Shown here: piece by piece, positions 38,238 to 46,371 of the stretch
How the letters are laid out: each line of letters begins with the position of its first letter
How positions within the stretch are numbered: the stretch's first letter is position 1
Source: CAVQJU01 sp963712905
GTDB lineage: Bacteria > Acidobacteriota > Vicinamibacteria > Vicinamibacterales > CAVVIG01
DNA length: 64,000 nt
Direction: 5' to 3'
Assembly: GCA_963712905.1 (NCBI GenBank)
Contig: CAVQJU010000020.1
Span: forward strand, 1-64,000
Position numbers and translations under genes: made by a program
The notes under the pieces: model-generated
Told to the model about the DNA's origin: nothing
Databases searched by the model: none
The model's input: only the letters and a program-made list of their open reading frames with translations

Positions 38238-38250
38238 CGTCCGGCAGCAC

Positions 38251-38282
38251 AGTCGGCAGTCGGCAGTCGGCAGTCGGCAGTC
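38251..38282. repeat. Heptanucleotide tandem repeat AGTCGGC x 4.6
   Basis: Four perfect AGTCGGC copies plus AGTC lie in the gap between the convergent 5'-nucleotidase and secG genes. Period 7 is shared with arrays at 48873-48941 and 50771-50791. Confidence 0.85.
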
Positions 38283-38293
38283 CCGGACGAGGT

Positions 38294-38695
38294 CTATTTC
38301 GCGGGAGCCGGTGTCGCCGGAGCCGGCGTCGTGGTCGTCGGAGCCGCCGGTGGCGCCTCTGCGGGGGCCGCAGGGGTCGTCGTCGTGGGCGCGGCTGGCG
38401 GAGTCGCCGGCTTGGCTGCGGGCGGCGGACCCGCCGTGCCGCTGACGAGCGAACCGGGGCCCCGCTGGCCGAGAATCGCCAGCGTCAGCGCGAGCACCAT
38501 GAAGAGCACGGCGAAGATGGTGGTGAGCTTGGTCATCAGCGTCGCGCCGGCGCGCGCGCCGAACGCGGTCTGGCTCGAACCGCCGCCGAACGCGCTGGCC
38601 ATGTCGCCGCCCTTGCCCTGCTGCAGGAGGATCACCAGCAGCAGCATCAGGCAGACCAGCACGTAGAGAACCATGAGCGAGTAGTAAAGAATCAT
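38294..38695 (-). CDS. secG: Preprotein translocase subunit SecG
   Basis: 133 residues. There are two membrane helices (LMVLYVLVCLMLLLVILLQQ and LTTIFAVLFMVLALTLAILG) around the conserved GKGGDMASAFGGGSSQTAFG loop. A Pro/Ala/Thr-rich tail of about 50 residues follows, common in this phylum. It assists protein export with SecYE. It is the last gene of gapA-pgk-tpiA-secG, 21 bases after tpiA. Confidence 0.92.
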   Translation of the reverse strand: MILYYSLMVLYVLVCLMLLLVILLQQGKGGDMASAFGGGSSQTAFGARAGATLMTKLTTIFAVLFMVLALTLAILGQRGPGSLVSGTAGPPPAAKPATPPAAPTTTTPAAPAEAPPAAPTTTTPAPATPAPAK

Positions 38696-38716
38696 TCTCT
38701 TATTTCGAACTCTTAA

Positions 38717-39485
38717 TTATACCGCAGGGGGGCGGCTGCCTGTCACGATCTCCGAAAAGCTCTTGAGATCCAGGCTGGCGCCGCCCACCAGCGCCCCATC
38801 GACGTCCGGTTCGGCGATGAGCTGGCGGATGTTGTCGGGCTTGACGCTGCCGCCGTAGAGAATGCGGCACTGGTCGGCCGCCTCGGCGCCGAACCACTGC
38901 CGCAGCCGGGTGCGGATGTGCGCATGGGCCTCGCCGGCCTGCGCGGCCGTGGCGTTTTTCCCCGTGCCGATCGCCCACACCGGTTCGTAGGCGACGACGA
39001 GCTCGGCCAGCTGTTCTCCCGTCACGCTTGTCGAGGCCGTCCTTGATTTGACGGTCGAGAATCGCCAGCGTCTCGTTCCGCTCGCGTTCGTCGAGCGTTT
39101 CGCCGACGCACACGATCGGCGTCAGGCCGGCTGTGAGGGCGGCCGCCGTCTTCCGGTTGACGATGGCGTCGGTCTCGCCGAACAGGCGCCGGCGCTCGGA
39201 GTGGCCGATGATGACGTATTCCGCGCCCGCCTCCGCGATCATCGCGGCCGACACTTCACCGGTGAACGCCCCTTCGCGCTCCCAGTGCATGTCCTGCGCG
39301 GCAACGCCGACGTTGCTGTTACGCGCCGCCTCGGCCACCGCGTGGATCGCCGTGAACGGCGGTCCGACGACGATCTCGACGTCCGCGATGTCCTTGACGA
39401 CGGCGCGGAGCTCTTTGACGAACACCACCGCCTCGTGGACGGTCTTGAACATCTTCCAGTTGCCGGCGATCAGGGGTGTTCGCAT
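38717..39485 (-). CDS. tpiA: Triosephosphate isomerase, one frameshift
   Basis: Catalytic Lys in NWKMFK, His in IIGHSERR and Glu in VVAYEPVWAIGTGK, plus the phosphate loops ILYGGSVKPDN and GALVGGASL, are all present, but the frame changes near 39030 (GLDKRDG versus MTGEQLAEL). Removing one base (AAGCGTG to AAGGTG) restores about 256 residues. Since this is an essential-type enzyme and all residues are conserved, the extra base is probably a sequence error. It converts dihydroxyacetone phosphate to glyceraldehyde 3-phosphate. Confidence 0.9.
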
Positions 39486-39552
39486 GTTTATCTCGTGGCA
39501 GGTGAGGCGGGTGGGCTGTGCCTTACCCGACCTACCTGTCCCACCCGTCCGT

Positions 39553-40737
39553 TTAGGCCTCCGCCAGCGCGGCGACGCCGGGCAGCACGCGCCCGCCGAG
39601 AAATTCGAGTGACGCGCCGCCGCCGGTGGAGATGTGCGTGATGCGCTCGGTCATGCCGGCCTTCTTCACCGCGGCAATCGAATCGCCGCCGCCGACGATC
39701 GTCGTGCCGTGCACGGACGCGACGGCCCGCGCGACGGCGTTGGTGCCGGCCGCGAACGCGTCGATCTCGAACACGCCCATCGGCCCGTTCCAGACTACCG
39801 TCTTCGCGTCGGCCAGGAGCTTCTCGTACGTCCCGATGGTCATTCGACCGATGTCCACGCCCATGCGATCGCCGATCGAGGGGTCGGTCACCAGCAGCGT
39901 CTCCTCAGGCCCCGTGCCATCGATCTTGTCCGTCACGACGTGATCGATCGGCAGCGCGAACACCACGTTGCGCGCCGCCGCGTGGTCCTCGATGGCTCGG
40001 GCGGCGTCGAGCTTCTCGTCCTCGACGAGCGACTTGCCGACGGCGACGCCGCGCGACTTGAAGAACGTGTAAGCCATCGCGCCGCCGATGAGCAGGCGGT
40101 CGACCTTGCCGAGCATGTTCTGGATCACCTCGATCTTGTCCGACACCTTCGCGCCGCCGAGGATCGCGACAAACGGCCGCTCCGGCGCTTCGAGGACGTG
40201 GCCCAGGTACTTCAGCTCCTGTTCCATCAGGAGCCCTGCCGCGGCGCGCGGCACGCACTTCGTGATCGCCTCGACCGAGGCGTGCGCCCGGTGCGCGGCG
40301 CCGAACGCATCGTCCACGTACAGGTCTGCGAGCGACGCCAGTGCCGCGGCGAACTGCGGATCGTTCTTCTCTTCCTCTTGATGGAACCGGAGGTTTTCGA
40401 GGAGTACGACTCCGCCCTTCCCGGCCTCCGCGACCGCGCGCGACGCCGCTTCGCCGACGCAATCGTCCGCGAACGTCACCGGTTTGCCGATGAGCTCGGA
40501 GAGACGCGCGGCGACGGGCCGGAGGCTGTACTGCGGCGAAGGCTTCCCCTTGGGCCGGCCGAGATGGCTCGCGAGGATCACGCTCGCGCCGCGATCGAGC
40601 GCGAACGAGATCGTCGGCAGCGACGCCCGGATGCGGGTGTCGTCGCCGATCACGCCGTCCTTCAGGGGGACGTTGAAGTCCACCCTGATGAAGACGCGAC
40701 GGCCCGCCAGGTCGAGATCGCGAATCGAGAGCTTCAC
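39553..40737 (-). CDS. pgk: Phosphoglycerate kinase
   Basis: 394 residues from GTG 40737, whose GTGA overlaps the gapA stop. Motifs are FIRVDFNVPLKDG, ILASHLGRPKGK, LLENLRFHQEEEKND, AILGGAKVSDKI, VWNGPMGVFE and TIVGGGDSIAAVKKAG (nucleotide loop). Full length for the family. It makes ATP from 1,3-bisphosphoglycerate. Confidence 0.95.
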   Translation of the reverse strand: MKLSIRDLDLAGRRVFIRVDFNVPLKDGVIGDDTRIRASLPTISFALDRGASVILASHLGRPKGKPSPQYSLRPVAARLSELIGKPVTFADDCVGEAASRAVAEAGKGGVVLLENLRFHQEEEKNDPQFAAALASLADLYVDDAFGAAHRAHASVEAITKCVPRAAAGLLMEQELKYLGHVLEAPERPFVAILGGAKVSDKIEVIQNMLGKVDRLLIGGAMAYTFFKSRGVAVGKSLVEDEKLDAARAIEDHAAARNVVFALPIDHVVTDKIDGTGPEETLLVTDPSIGDRMGVDIGRMTIGTYEKLLADAKTVVWNGPMGVFEIDAFAAGTNAVARAVASVHGTTIVGGGDSIAAVKKAGMTERITHISTGGGASLEFLGGRVLPGVAALAEA

Positions 40738-41741
40738 AGCCCTTTCTTCACCAGCAGGCGGAGCAGATCCACGCAGCGGTTCGAGTAGCCCCACTCGTTG
40801 TCGTACCACGACAGGACCTTCACGAAGTCGCCGTCCATCACCTTCGTGTACGCCGAGTCCACGATCGAGGAGCGCGGGTTGCCCTTGAAGTCGATCGAGA
40901 CGAGCTCCTCGGTCGAGTATTCGAGGATACCCTTCAGCGCGCCTTCCGATGCGGCCTTCAGCGCGGCGTTGACCTCTTCCGCCGTGGTCTTCTTGTCGAG
41001 GATCGCCGCGAGATCGACGACCGAGACGTTCGGCGTCGGCACCCGCATCGCGAAGCCGTCGAGCCTGCCCTTGAGCTCCGGCAACACCTCGCCGACCGCG
41101 GCCGCCGCTCCCGTCGTCGTGGGAATCATCGACAGGGCCGCGGCGCGTGCCCGGCGGAGATCCTTGTGCGGCAGGTCGAGCAGCTGCTGGTCGTTCGTGT
41201 ACGAGTGAATCGTCGTCATCCAGCCTTTCTTGATGCCGAACGTCTGGTGGAGGACCTTCGCGAGCGGAGCGAGGCAGTTCGTCGTGCACGAGGCGTTCGA
41301 GATGATGTGGTGGGCGGCCGGGTCGTATTTCTCTTCGTTGACGCCCAGGACGAGCGTGATGTCCTGGCCCTTGGCCGGCGCGGTGATGACGACTTTCCTG
41401 GCGCCCGCCGCGATGTGCTTCGCGGCGCCGTCGCGGTTCGTGAAGAGCCCGGTGGACTCGAACACGACGTCGACGCCCAGGTCCTTCCACGGCAGCTGGG
41501 CCGGGTCGCGCAACGACAGCACCTTGAACTCGTCGCCGTCGACCGAAATCGCGTCGCCTCTGGCTTCGACCTTCGCGTGCAGGTTGCCCAGCACCGAGTC
41601 GTATTTCAGCAGGTGCGCCAGGGTGGCGGCGTTCGTCAGGTCGTTGACGGCGACGAAATCGATGTTCTTGTCGGCCATCGCCGCGCGCATGATGTTGCGC
41701 CCGATGCGACCGAACCCGTTGATGCCAACCTTCACAGCCAT
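40734..41741 (-). CDS. gapA: Glyceraldehyde-3-phosphate dehydrogenase
   Basis: 335 residues. ATG 41741 has a GAGGAG site six bases upstream. NAD-binding VGINGFGRIGRNI, catalytic Cys in SNASCTTNCLAPL, and TTTGAAAAVG and WYDNEWGYSNR are all typical. First gene of the glycolytic operon; its promoter is in the 129-base gap shared with waaA. Confidence 0.96.
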   Translation of the reverse strand: MAVKVGINGFGRIGRNIMRAAMADKNIDFVAVNDLTNAATLAHLLKYDSVLGNLHAKVEARGDAISVDGDEFKVLSLRDPAQLPWKDLGVDVVFESTGLFTNRDGAAKHIAAGARKVVITAPAKGQDITLVLGVNEEKYDPAAHHIISNASCTTNCLAPLAKVLHQTFGIKKGWMTTIHSYTNDQQLLDLPHKDLRRARAAALSMIPTTTGAAAAVGEVLPELKGRLDGFAMRVPTPNVSVVDLAAILDKKTTAEEVNAALKAASEGALKGILEYSTEELVSIDFKGNPRSSIVDSAYTKVMDGDFVKVLSWYDNEWGYSNRCVDLLRLLVKKGL

Positions 41742-41792
41742 CGCTATCTCCTCAGCATGTGCTACGACGATCGCCCGCAGGACAAAGGTAAC

Positions 41793-41822
41793 AGTGTAGT
41801 GAACGCGCTTGCGGAGGGTCAA
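41793..41822 (-). promoter_or_regulatory. Predicted sigma70-type promoter of gapA-pgk-tpiA-secG
   Basis: On the minus strand TTGACC (41817-41822) and TACACT (41793-41798) are separated by 18 bases, about 50 bases before the gapA ATG. Both boxes are one or two bases from consensus. Confidence 0.5.
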
Positions 41823-41838
41823 ACCCGAACGTTATACT
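41809..41838 (+). promoter_or_regulatory. Predicted sigma70-type promoter of waaA
   Basis: TATACT (41833-41838) is a strong -10 box; TTGCGG (41809-41814) is a weak -35 at 18-base spacing. It overlaps the divergent gapA promoter, so the two may compete. Confidence 0.4.
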
Positions 41839-41870
41839 TTTCGCCTCCGCGGCCGTGGTTTCAGGGCGTT

Positions 41871-43223
41871 ATGTACCTCCTTTACAGCCTGCTGACGCTC
41901 TTAATCTTTGTCGTCGTTTCGCCGTACTTCGTCTACCAGGCGATTCGTTACAAGAAATACATTGGCAGCCTCCGGGAGCGGCTCGGCTACCTGCCCATTT
42001 CGTTCAATCTCGACGGTGAGGAGTCCATCTGGATCCATGCCGTGTCGGTCGGCGAGGCGCTGACGGCGCGGGCCCTGGCGGCGGACCTGAAGGCGCGGTA
42101 TCCGCGCCTGCGGCTCTTCCTGTCCACCACCACCATCGCCGGCCAGCAGGTCGCGAAGGCGAGCCTCGGCCGCGTCGTGGACGCGGTTTTCTACTTTCCG
42201 TTCGACTGGGCGTTCATCGTGCGCCGCACGCTGAGCCTGGTGAAGCCGCGGCTCTTCATCATGATGGAGACCGAGATCTGGCCGAACCTGCTCCGCGAGT
42301 GCCGCCGCCGCGGCGTGAAGACCGCGATGATCAACGGGCGCATCTCGCCGCGGTCGTATCCCCGCTACCGCCTGATCCGCCCGTTCTTCCGCCGCGTGCT
42401 GGCCGACGTCGATCGCTTCTGCATGCAGAGCGAGGAGTCGGCCCGGCGGGTGATCGACATCGGCGCGGATCCGGCGCGCGTGACCATGACGGGCAGCCTG
42501 AAGTTCGATTCGCTCGAGGCGCCGCCGTCCGGCACCGGCGCTGGGCACGGCAAACCGCGCGAGCGGCTGCTCCGGTTCTTCCGGGTGTCGCCGAGCCGGA
42601 CCGTCATCGTCGCGGGCAGCACCATGCGGGGCGAAGAAGCGGCCGTCCTGAAGGCGTTCAAGCGGGTCAAGGACACGAAGTCGCACGTGCTGGCGATTCT
42701 GGCGCCGCGTCATCCGGATCGCTTCGATGAGGTCGAGCGGCTCGCGCGCGACGCCGGTTTCGTCACGGCGCGTCGATCGGAGCTTCCCATCGACGCCGAG
42801 CCGCGCGCGGACGTCGTCGTCCTCGATTCGCTCGGCGAGCTGGCGCAGCTGTATCAGGTCGCCACCGTGGTGTTTGTCGGCGGCAGCCTCGCCGACCACG
42901 GCGGCCACAACATCCTCGAGCCGGCCGTGTACGGCAAGCCCGTCATCTTCGGGCCGCACATGCAGAACTTCAAGGAGATCGCGGAGACGTTTGTCGCCAG
43001 CGGCGCCGCGATTCAGGTGCGGTCCGACCAGGAGCTCGACGACACGATCCTCGCGCTCGTGCGCGACCCGGTGCAGCGCGCCCGCCTCGGCGCGGCGGCG
43101 CGGGCGCTGGTCGAAGCCAACCGCGGGGCCAAAGGCAAGACGCTCGCCGTCCTCGGGGAGCTGCTGCCTGTCGGCTCGGGCGGCGCCGGCGGCGTCGTCC
43201 GGCCGTTCCGGCGAGTGCACTAG
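41871..43223 (+). CDS. waaA: 3-deoxy-D-manno-octulosonic acid (Kdo) transferase
   Basis: 450 residues. An N-terminal anchor (YLLYSLLTLLIFVVVSPYF) is followed by a GT-B fold: IWIHAVSVGEALTA (catalytic Glu), FIMMETEIWPNLLREC, TMTGSLKFD, LAILAPRHPDRFDEV and FVGGSLADHGGHNILEPA. It adds Kdo to lipid A precursor at the cytoplasmic face of the inner membrane. lpxK follows with no gap. Confidence 0.95.
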   Translation: MYLLYSLLTLLIFVVVSPYFVYQAIRYKKYIGSLRERLGYLPISFNLDGEESIWIHAVSVGEALTARALAADLKARYPRLRLFLSTTTIAGQQVAKASLGRVVDAVFYFPFDWAFIVRRTLSLVKPRLFIMMETEIWPNLLRECRRRGVKTAMINGRISPRSYPRYRLIRPFFRRVLADVDRFCMQSEESARRVIDIGADPARVTMTGSLKFDSLEAPPSGTGAGHGKPRERLLRFFRVSPSRTVIVAGSTMRGEEAAVLKAFKRVKDTKSHVLAILAPRHPDRFDEVERLARDAGFVTARRSELPIDAEPRADVVVLDSLGELAQLYQVATVVFVGGSLADHGGHNILEPAVYGKPVIFGPHMQNFKEIAETFVASGAAIQVRSDQELDDTILALVRDPVQRARLGAAARALVEANRGAKGKTLAVLGELLPVGSGGAGGVVRPFRRVH

Positions 43224-44237
43224 TTGATCCAGACGCTCAGTGCCGTATACGGGGCGGCGGCCGAATGGCGCCGCGCGTGGTATGCACGTCACCCCGATCG
43301 CCAGCGCCGGCTCGAACGTCCGGTCATCAGCGTCGGGAACCTCCGCGTGGGCGGCGCGGGCAAGACACCGATCGTCGAATACCTCGCGCGCATGCTCGCC
43401 ACAGGCGGCGAGCGGCCCGCGATTCTGACCCGCGGCTACGGACGCCGCCGCGCGCCGGCCGGTGTCACGATTGTCTCCGACGGGACGCGAGTGCTGGCCG
43501 GGGTCGACACCGCTGGTGACGAGCCGCTGATGCTCGCGCGCGCCGTTCCCGGCCTCATCGTCGCGGTCGGCGCCGATCGGTATCTCTCCGGCCGCGTCGC
43601 CGAACGCAAGCTCGGCGCAACCGTCCACATCCTCGACGATGGGTTTCAGCACTTTCAGCTGGCGCGCGACGTCGACCTGCTCGTGACGAGCGAACACGAC
43701 CTCAGCGACCGGCTGCTGCCGGCGGGGCGTCTCCGCGAAGGACTGGCGGCCGCCGCCAACGCGCATGCCGCGATCGTGGACGCCGGCTACCTGCCCGCCG
43801 CCGAGCGCGTGGGCCGCGCGCTGGGCGTGCCGCGCGTGTTTCTCTCGACGCACCTGCTCGGGCCGCCGCGCATGGTGCAGAGCGGCGACACGGTGGTCGT
43901 CCCCGAGCACTCGCGGGTGTTCGCCACCGCGGCGATCGCTCGTCCCGAGCGGTTCTTTTCCGATCTCGTCTCGGCGGAATGGCAGGTCGTCGGCACGATG
44001 CCGTTTCGCGATCACCACCAGTTCACGCGCCGTGACGTCGCGCAGATTGCCGCTGCCGCCAGGGCCTCGTCGGCCGCGATCGTGCTGACGACCGACAAGG
44101 ACGCGGTCCGGTTCGCGGTCTGCAACCTCGACGACCTGCCCATCGCCGCCGTCCCGCTCACGGCCACGGTCGAGCCGATTGACGAGTTCCGGACCTGGCT
44201 CTTCGAACGTCTGTGGCTCGCGGGGCGGTCTCAGTGA
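43224..44237 (+). CDS. lpxK: Tetraacyldisaccharide 4'-kinase
   Basis: 337 residues from TTG 43224, immediately after the waaA stop. The Walker A is GNLRVGGAGKTPIVEYLA, and HILDDGFQHFQLARDVDL and LTTDKDAVRF are family marks. It phosphorylates the lipid A disaccharide. The next gene overlaps its stop. Confidence 0.95.
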   Translation: MIQTLSAVYGAAAEWRRAWYARHPDRQRRLERPVISVGNLRVGGAGKTPIVEYLARMLATGGERPAILTRGYGRRRAPAGVTIVSDGTRVLAGVDTAGDEPLMLARAVPGLIVAVGADRYLSGRVAERKLGATVHILDDGFQHFQLARDVDLLVTSEHDLSDRLLPAGRLREGLAAAANAHAAIVDAGYLPAAERVGRALGVPRVFLSTHLLGPPRMVQSGDTVVVPEHSRVFATAAIARPERFFSDLVSAEWQVVGTMPFRDHHQFTRRDVAQIAAAARASSAAIVLTTDKDAVRFAVCNLDDLPIAAVPLTATVEPIDEFRTWLFERLWLAGRSQ

Positions 44238-45142
44238 GGCACTGGCTCGAGTACGTCGCCGTACGGGCGCTCGTGGCGATGGTCGCCTTGACGCCCTCGG
44301 CCCTGATCGTGCCCTGCGGGCGGGCGCTCGGCCTCGCGTGGTTCACCGTCAATCGCTCCCGCCGCCGCATCGCGGACGCCAACCTGGCCGCGGCGTTTCC
44401 CTCGCGTTCCGCGGCCGAACGCCAGGCGATCGCCCGCCGTGCGTTCGCGCATTTCATCGCGCAGGCGTTCGAGACGCTGAAGTTCAGCACGCTCACGCGG
44501 CAGCAGATGCTCGCCCGCGTCGAGGTGGATGGCGAGGACCGCGTCCGGCTCGCGTACGGGCAGGGCAAAGGCGTGCTGTTCATCACAGGGCACTTCGGCT
44601 TCTGGGAACTGCACGCGATCGCGCACCCGCTGCTGTTCGAGCCGATCGGCCTGCTGGCCCGCGCCCTCGACAACGTCCGCATGAACACGCTGCTCGAGCG
44701 GATCCGCCAGTGCACCGGCAACACCGTCATCTATCGCCAGGGTTCGATTCGCCGCGTGATGCGGACGCTGCAGGAGAGACACGGCGTCGCCATCCTGATC
44801 GACCAGCACATTCACGGGCCGGACGCCGTGTACGTGGAGTTTTTCGAGCGCCGCGCCGCGACGGTGTCAGCGGTGGCGGCGCTGGCGCTTCGAACGGGTT
44901 CGCCCGTCGTGCCCGTGTTCGCGCTGCCGCTCGGCAAGGGCCGCTACCGCCTCATCTACGAACATCCCGTCGAGCCTCCGGTCGAGACCGAAGGGGGCGC
45001 GCCGGACATGATCAGGGAATTCACCCAGCGGTGCACCGACGTCCTCGAGATGTACGTGCGCCGCCACCCGGACCTCTGGCTCTGGATGCATCGCCGCTGG
45101 CGCGACGACGGTCGCGATGAGGGCGCTCACTTCTTGCCGTAA
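44234..45142 (+). CDS. LpxL-type lipid A acyltransferase
   Basis: 302 residues from GTG 44234 (GTGA overlap with lpxK). HX4(D/E) motif GHFGFWE at about residue 118, then RRVMRTLQERHGVAILIDQH and VEFFERRAA. It should add a secondary acyl chain to Kdo-lipid A, consistent with the adjacent waaA and lpxK. Distinct from the LpxL-type gene in the lipid locus at 18.9 kb. Confidence 0.85.
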   Translation: MRHWLEYVAVRALVAMVALTPSALIVPCGRALGLAWFTVNRSRRRIADANLAAAFPSRSAAERQAIARRAFAHFIAQAFETLKFSTLTRQQMLARVEVDGEDRVRLAYGQGKGVLFITGHFGFWELHAIAHPLLFEPIGLLARALDNVRMNTLLERIRQCTGNTVIYRQGSIRRVMRTLQERHGVAILIDQHIHGPDAVYVEFFERRAATVSAVAALALRTGSPVVPVFALPLGKGRYRLIYEHPVEPPVETEGGAPDMIREFTQRCTDVLEMYVRRHPDLWLWMHRRWRDDGRDEGAHFLP

Positions 45143-45930
45143 TTGACTTTCGACGCGGCCTCCATCAGCGCGGCGCTCTCGACGCCCGTGCAGCCGACTT
45201 CCATGATCTGATCGAACGGCGCGAGCCTCAGCGTCTGCGTCGGCACCTTCCACGGCCCGGTCAGGACTTTCGGATCCTCCACCAGCGCGTCGACTTCGAG
45301 CGTGTTCTTATCCACCCGGCGATAACGCTCAACGATGCGCAGGGCGTCGGAGTGGAAGGACACCTCGCCTTCGGCGTGCATCCAGTTCGAGTCGGTGAAG
45401 TTCGTCGTGTCCACCACCAGGGTGTCGCCTTCCCAGCGGCCCACCGAGTCGCCGCGAAACGACGGCGCGACGTCGTCACGGTGCTTGCGGCCGTCGGTGG
45501 GTATCAGCTTGAAGCTGTGGTACGTCTCGGTCAGCATCACGACGAAGCCCGGCGTCTGGACGATCTGACCGACGAACCCGAGGCCGTACAGGCTGATGTT
45601 CAGCGTGCCGAAGGCAACCGGGACGCAGCGCAGCGCGGGGTCGTCCTTGTCGCCGAGCGTCCTGGCCTTTTCCACGGCCCACGGCTGGTAGAGGTTCTCG
45701 AACCGCGACATGCGGAGGCGCGATGGGGCCGGCGGCGGAGCAGCCGCGGGAGGCCCGGGCGGTGTGGCGGACGCGGACGGCGGCGGAGTGAGCGGCGCGA
45801 TCGGCACATCGCGGCCGGGCCACCAGACGCCGGAGAGATCGGGATGGCCGTCAGCCGTGCGCGGGACCTGCGCGGCGGCGGCGGACGACACGGCGACGGT
45901 CAGGAGAAGGGCGAGCAATGCGCGCATCAT
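45127..45930 (-). CDS. Secreted protein, unknown; related to the 55.8 kb gene
   Basis: 267 residues from ATG 45930 (or 45927). Signal peptide MRALLALLLTVAVSSAAAA, then ADGHPDLSGVWWPG, a Pro/Ala linker, HSFKLIPTDGRKH, WEGDTLVVDTTNFTDSNW and SFHSDALRIVERYRRVD. The beta-rich pattern SGVW ... GDTLVVDTTNF ... RIVERY recurs in the gene at 55813-56667. Such proteins are abundant next to DUF6152 genes, as here (17-base gap). Function unknown. Its end overlaps the convergent acyltransferase by 16 bases. Confidence 0.65.
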   Translation of the reverse strand: MMRALLALLLTVAVSSAAAAQVPRTADGHPDLSGVWWPGRDVPIAPLTPPPSASATPPGPPAAAPPPAPSRLRMSRFENLYQPWAVEKARTLGDKDDPALRCVPVAFGTLNISLYGLGFVGQIVQTPGFVVMLTETYHSFKLIPTDGRKHRDDVAPSFRGDSVGRWEGDTLVVDTTNFTDSNWMHAEGEVSFHSDALRIVERYRRVDKNTLEVDALVEDPKVLTGPWKVPTQTLRLAPFDQIMEVGCTGVESAALMEAASKVNYGKK

Positions 45931-45947
45931 GGTGATCCTCTTCGCGA

Positions 45948-46358
45948 TCAACGCGCCGGCCCGACCATCGGGCCGATCGCGAACGCGCGTCCGTCGGCGG
46001 TGATCAGTTCGCGGCCCGCGCCGACGTTCTGCGACGCGTCGCGGGCGTGGTAACCCTTGATAGTGACCTGGTCGCCGGGCTTGATGAAGCCGGGCTTGAC
46101 GCCGCTGCGGATCAGCGACGTCGGTGTGCTGGCCTCGAAGCTCCATTTCTCGACCTTCCCGCCGGCGCCGGTGGCTTCGAGGAAGAACCACGAGTGCGGG
46201 TTCTCGAGTCGGACCTGCGTGATGACGCCCTGGACGGTGATCGGCGCGTTCGCGTCGAACTCGGCGGCAAAGGAGTGATGCGCCAGGGCCGGGGCGGCGG
46301 CGAACGCGGCAAGGGAGAGCACGACAACGCCGGAAATCACGAGACGGCTGTGTGTCAT
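45948..46358 (-). CDS. DUF6152 family secreted protein
   Basis: 136 residues. A signal peptide (SRLVISGVVVLSLAAFAAAP) precedes ALAHHSFAAEFDANAPIT, VQGVITQVRLENPHSWFFLE and IKPGDQVTIKGYHARDAS, the DUF6152 pattern. It is probably one beta domain in the periplasm. Function unknown. Confidence 0.8.
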   Translation of the reverse strand: MTHSRLVISGVVVLSLAAFAAAPALAHHSFAAEFDANAPITVQGVITQVRLENPHSWFFLEATGAGGKVEKWSFEASTPTSLIRSGVKPGFIKPGDQVTIKGYHARDASQNVGAGRELITADGRAFAIGPMVGPAR

Positions 46359-46371
46359 GCGTCAGGTAATA

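Noticed and set aside
39020..39040. Programmed frameshift in tpiA
   Set aside because: No slippery heptamer or stimulatory structure is evident, and one extra base of the same kind as elsewhere explains it.
41901..44018. 705-codon open frame antisense to waaA and lpxK
   Set aside because: Both plus-strand genes have complete family motifs; the antisense protein is Arg/Asp/His-rich noise.
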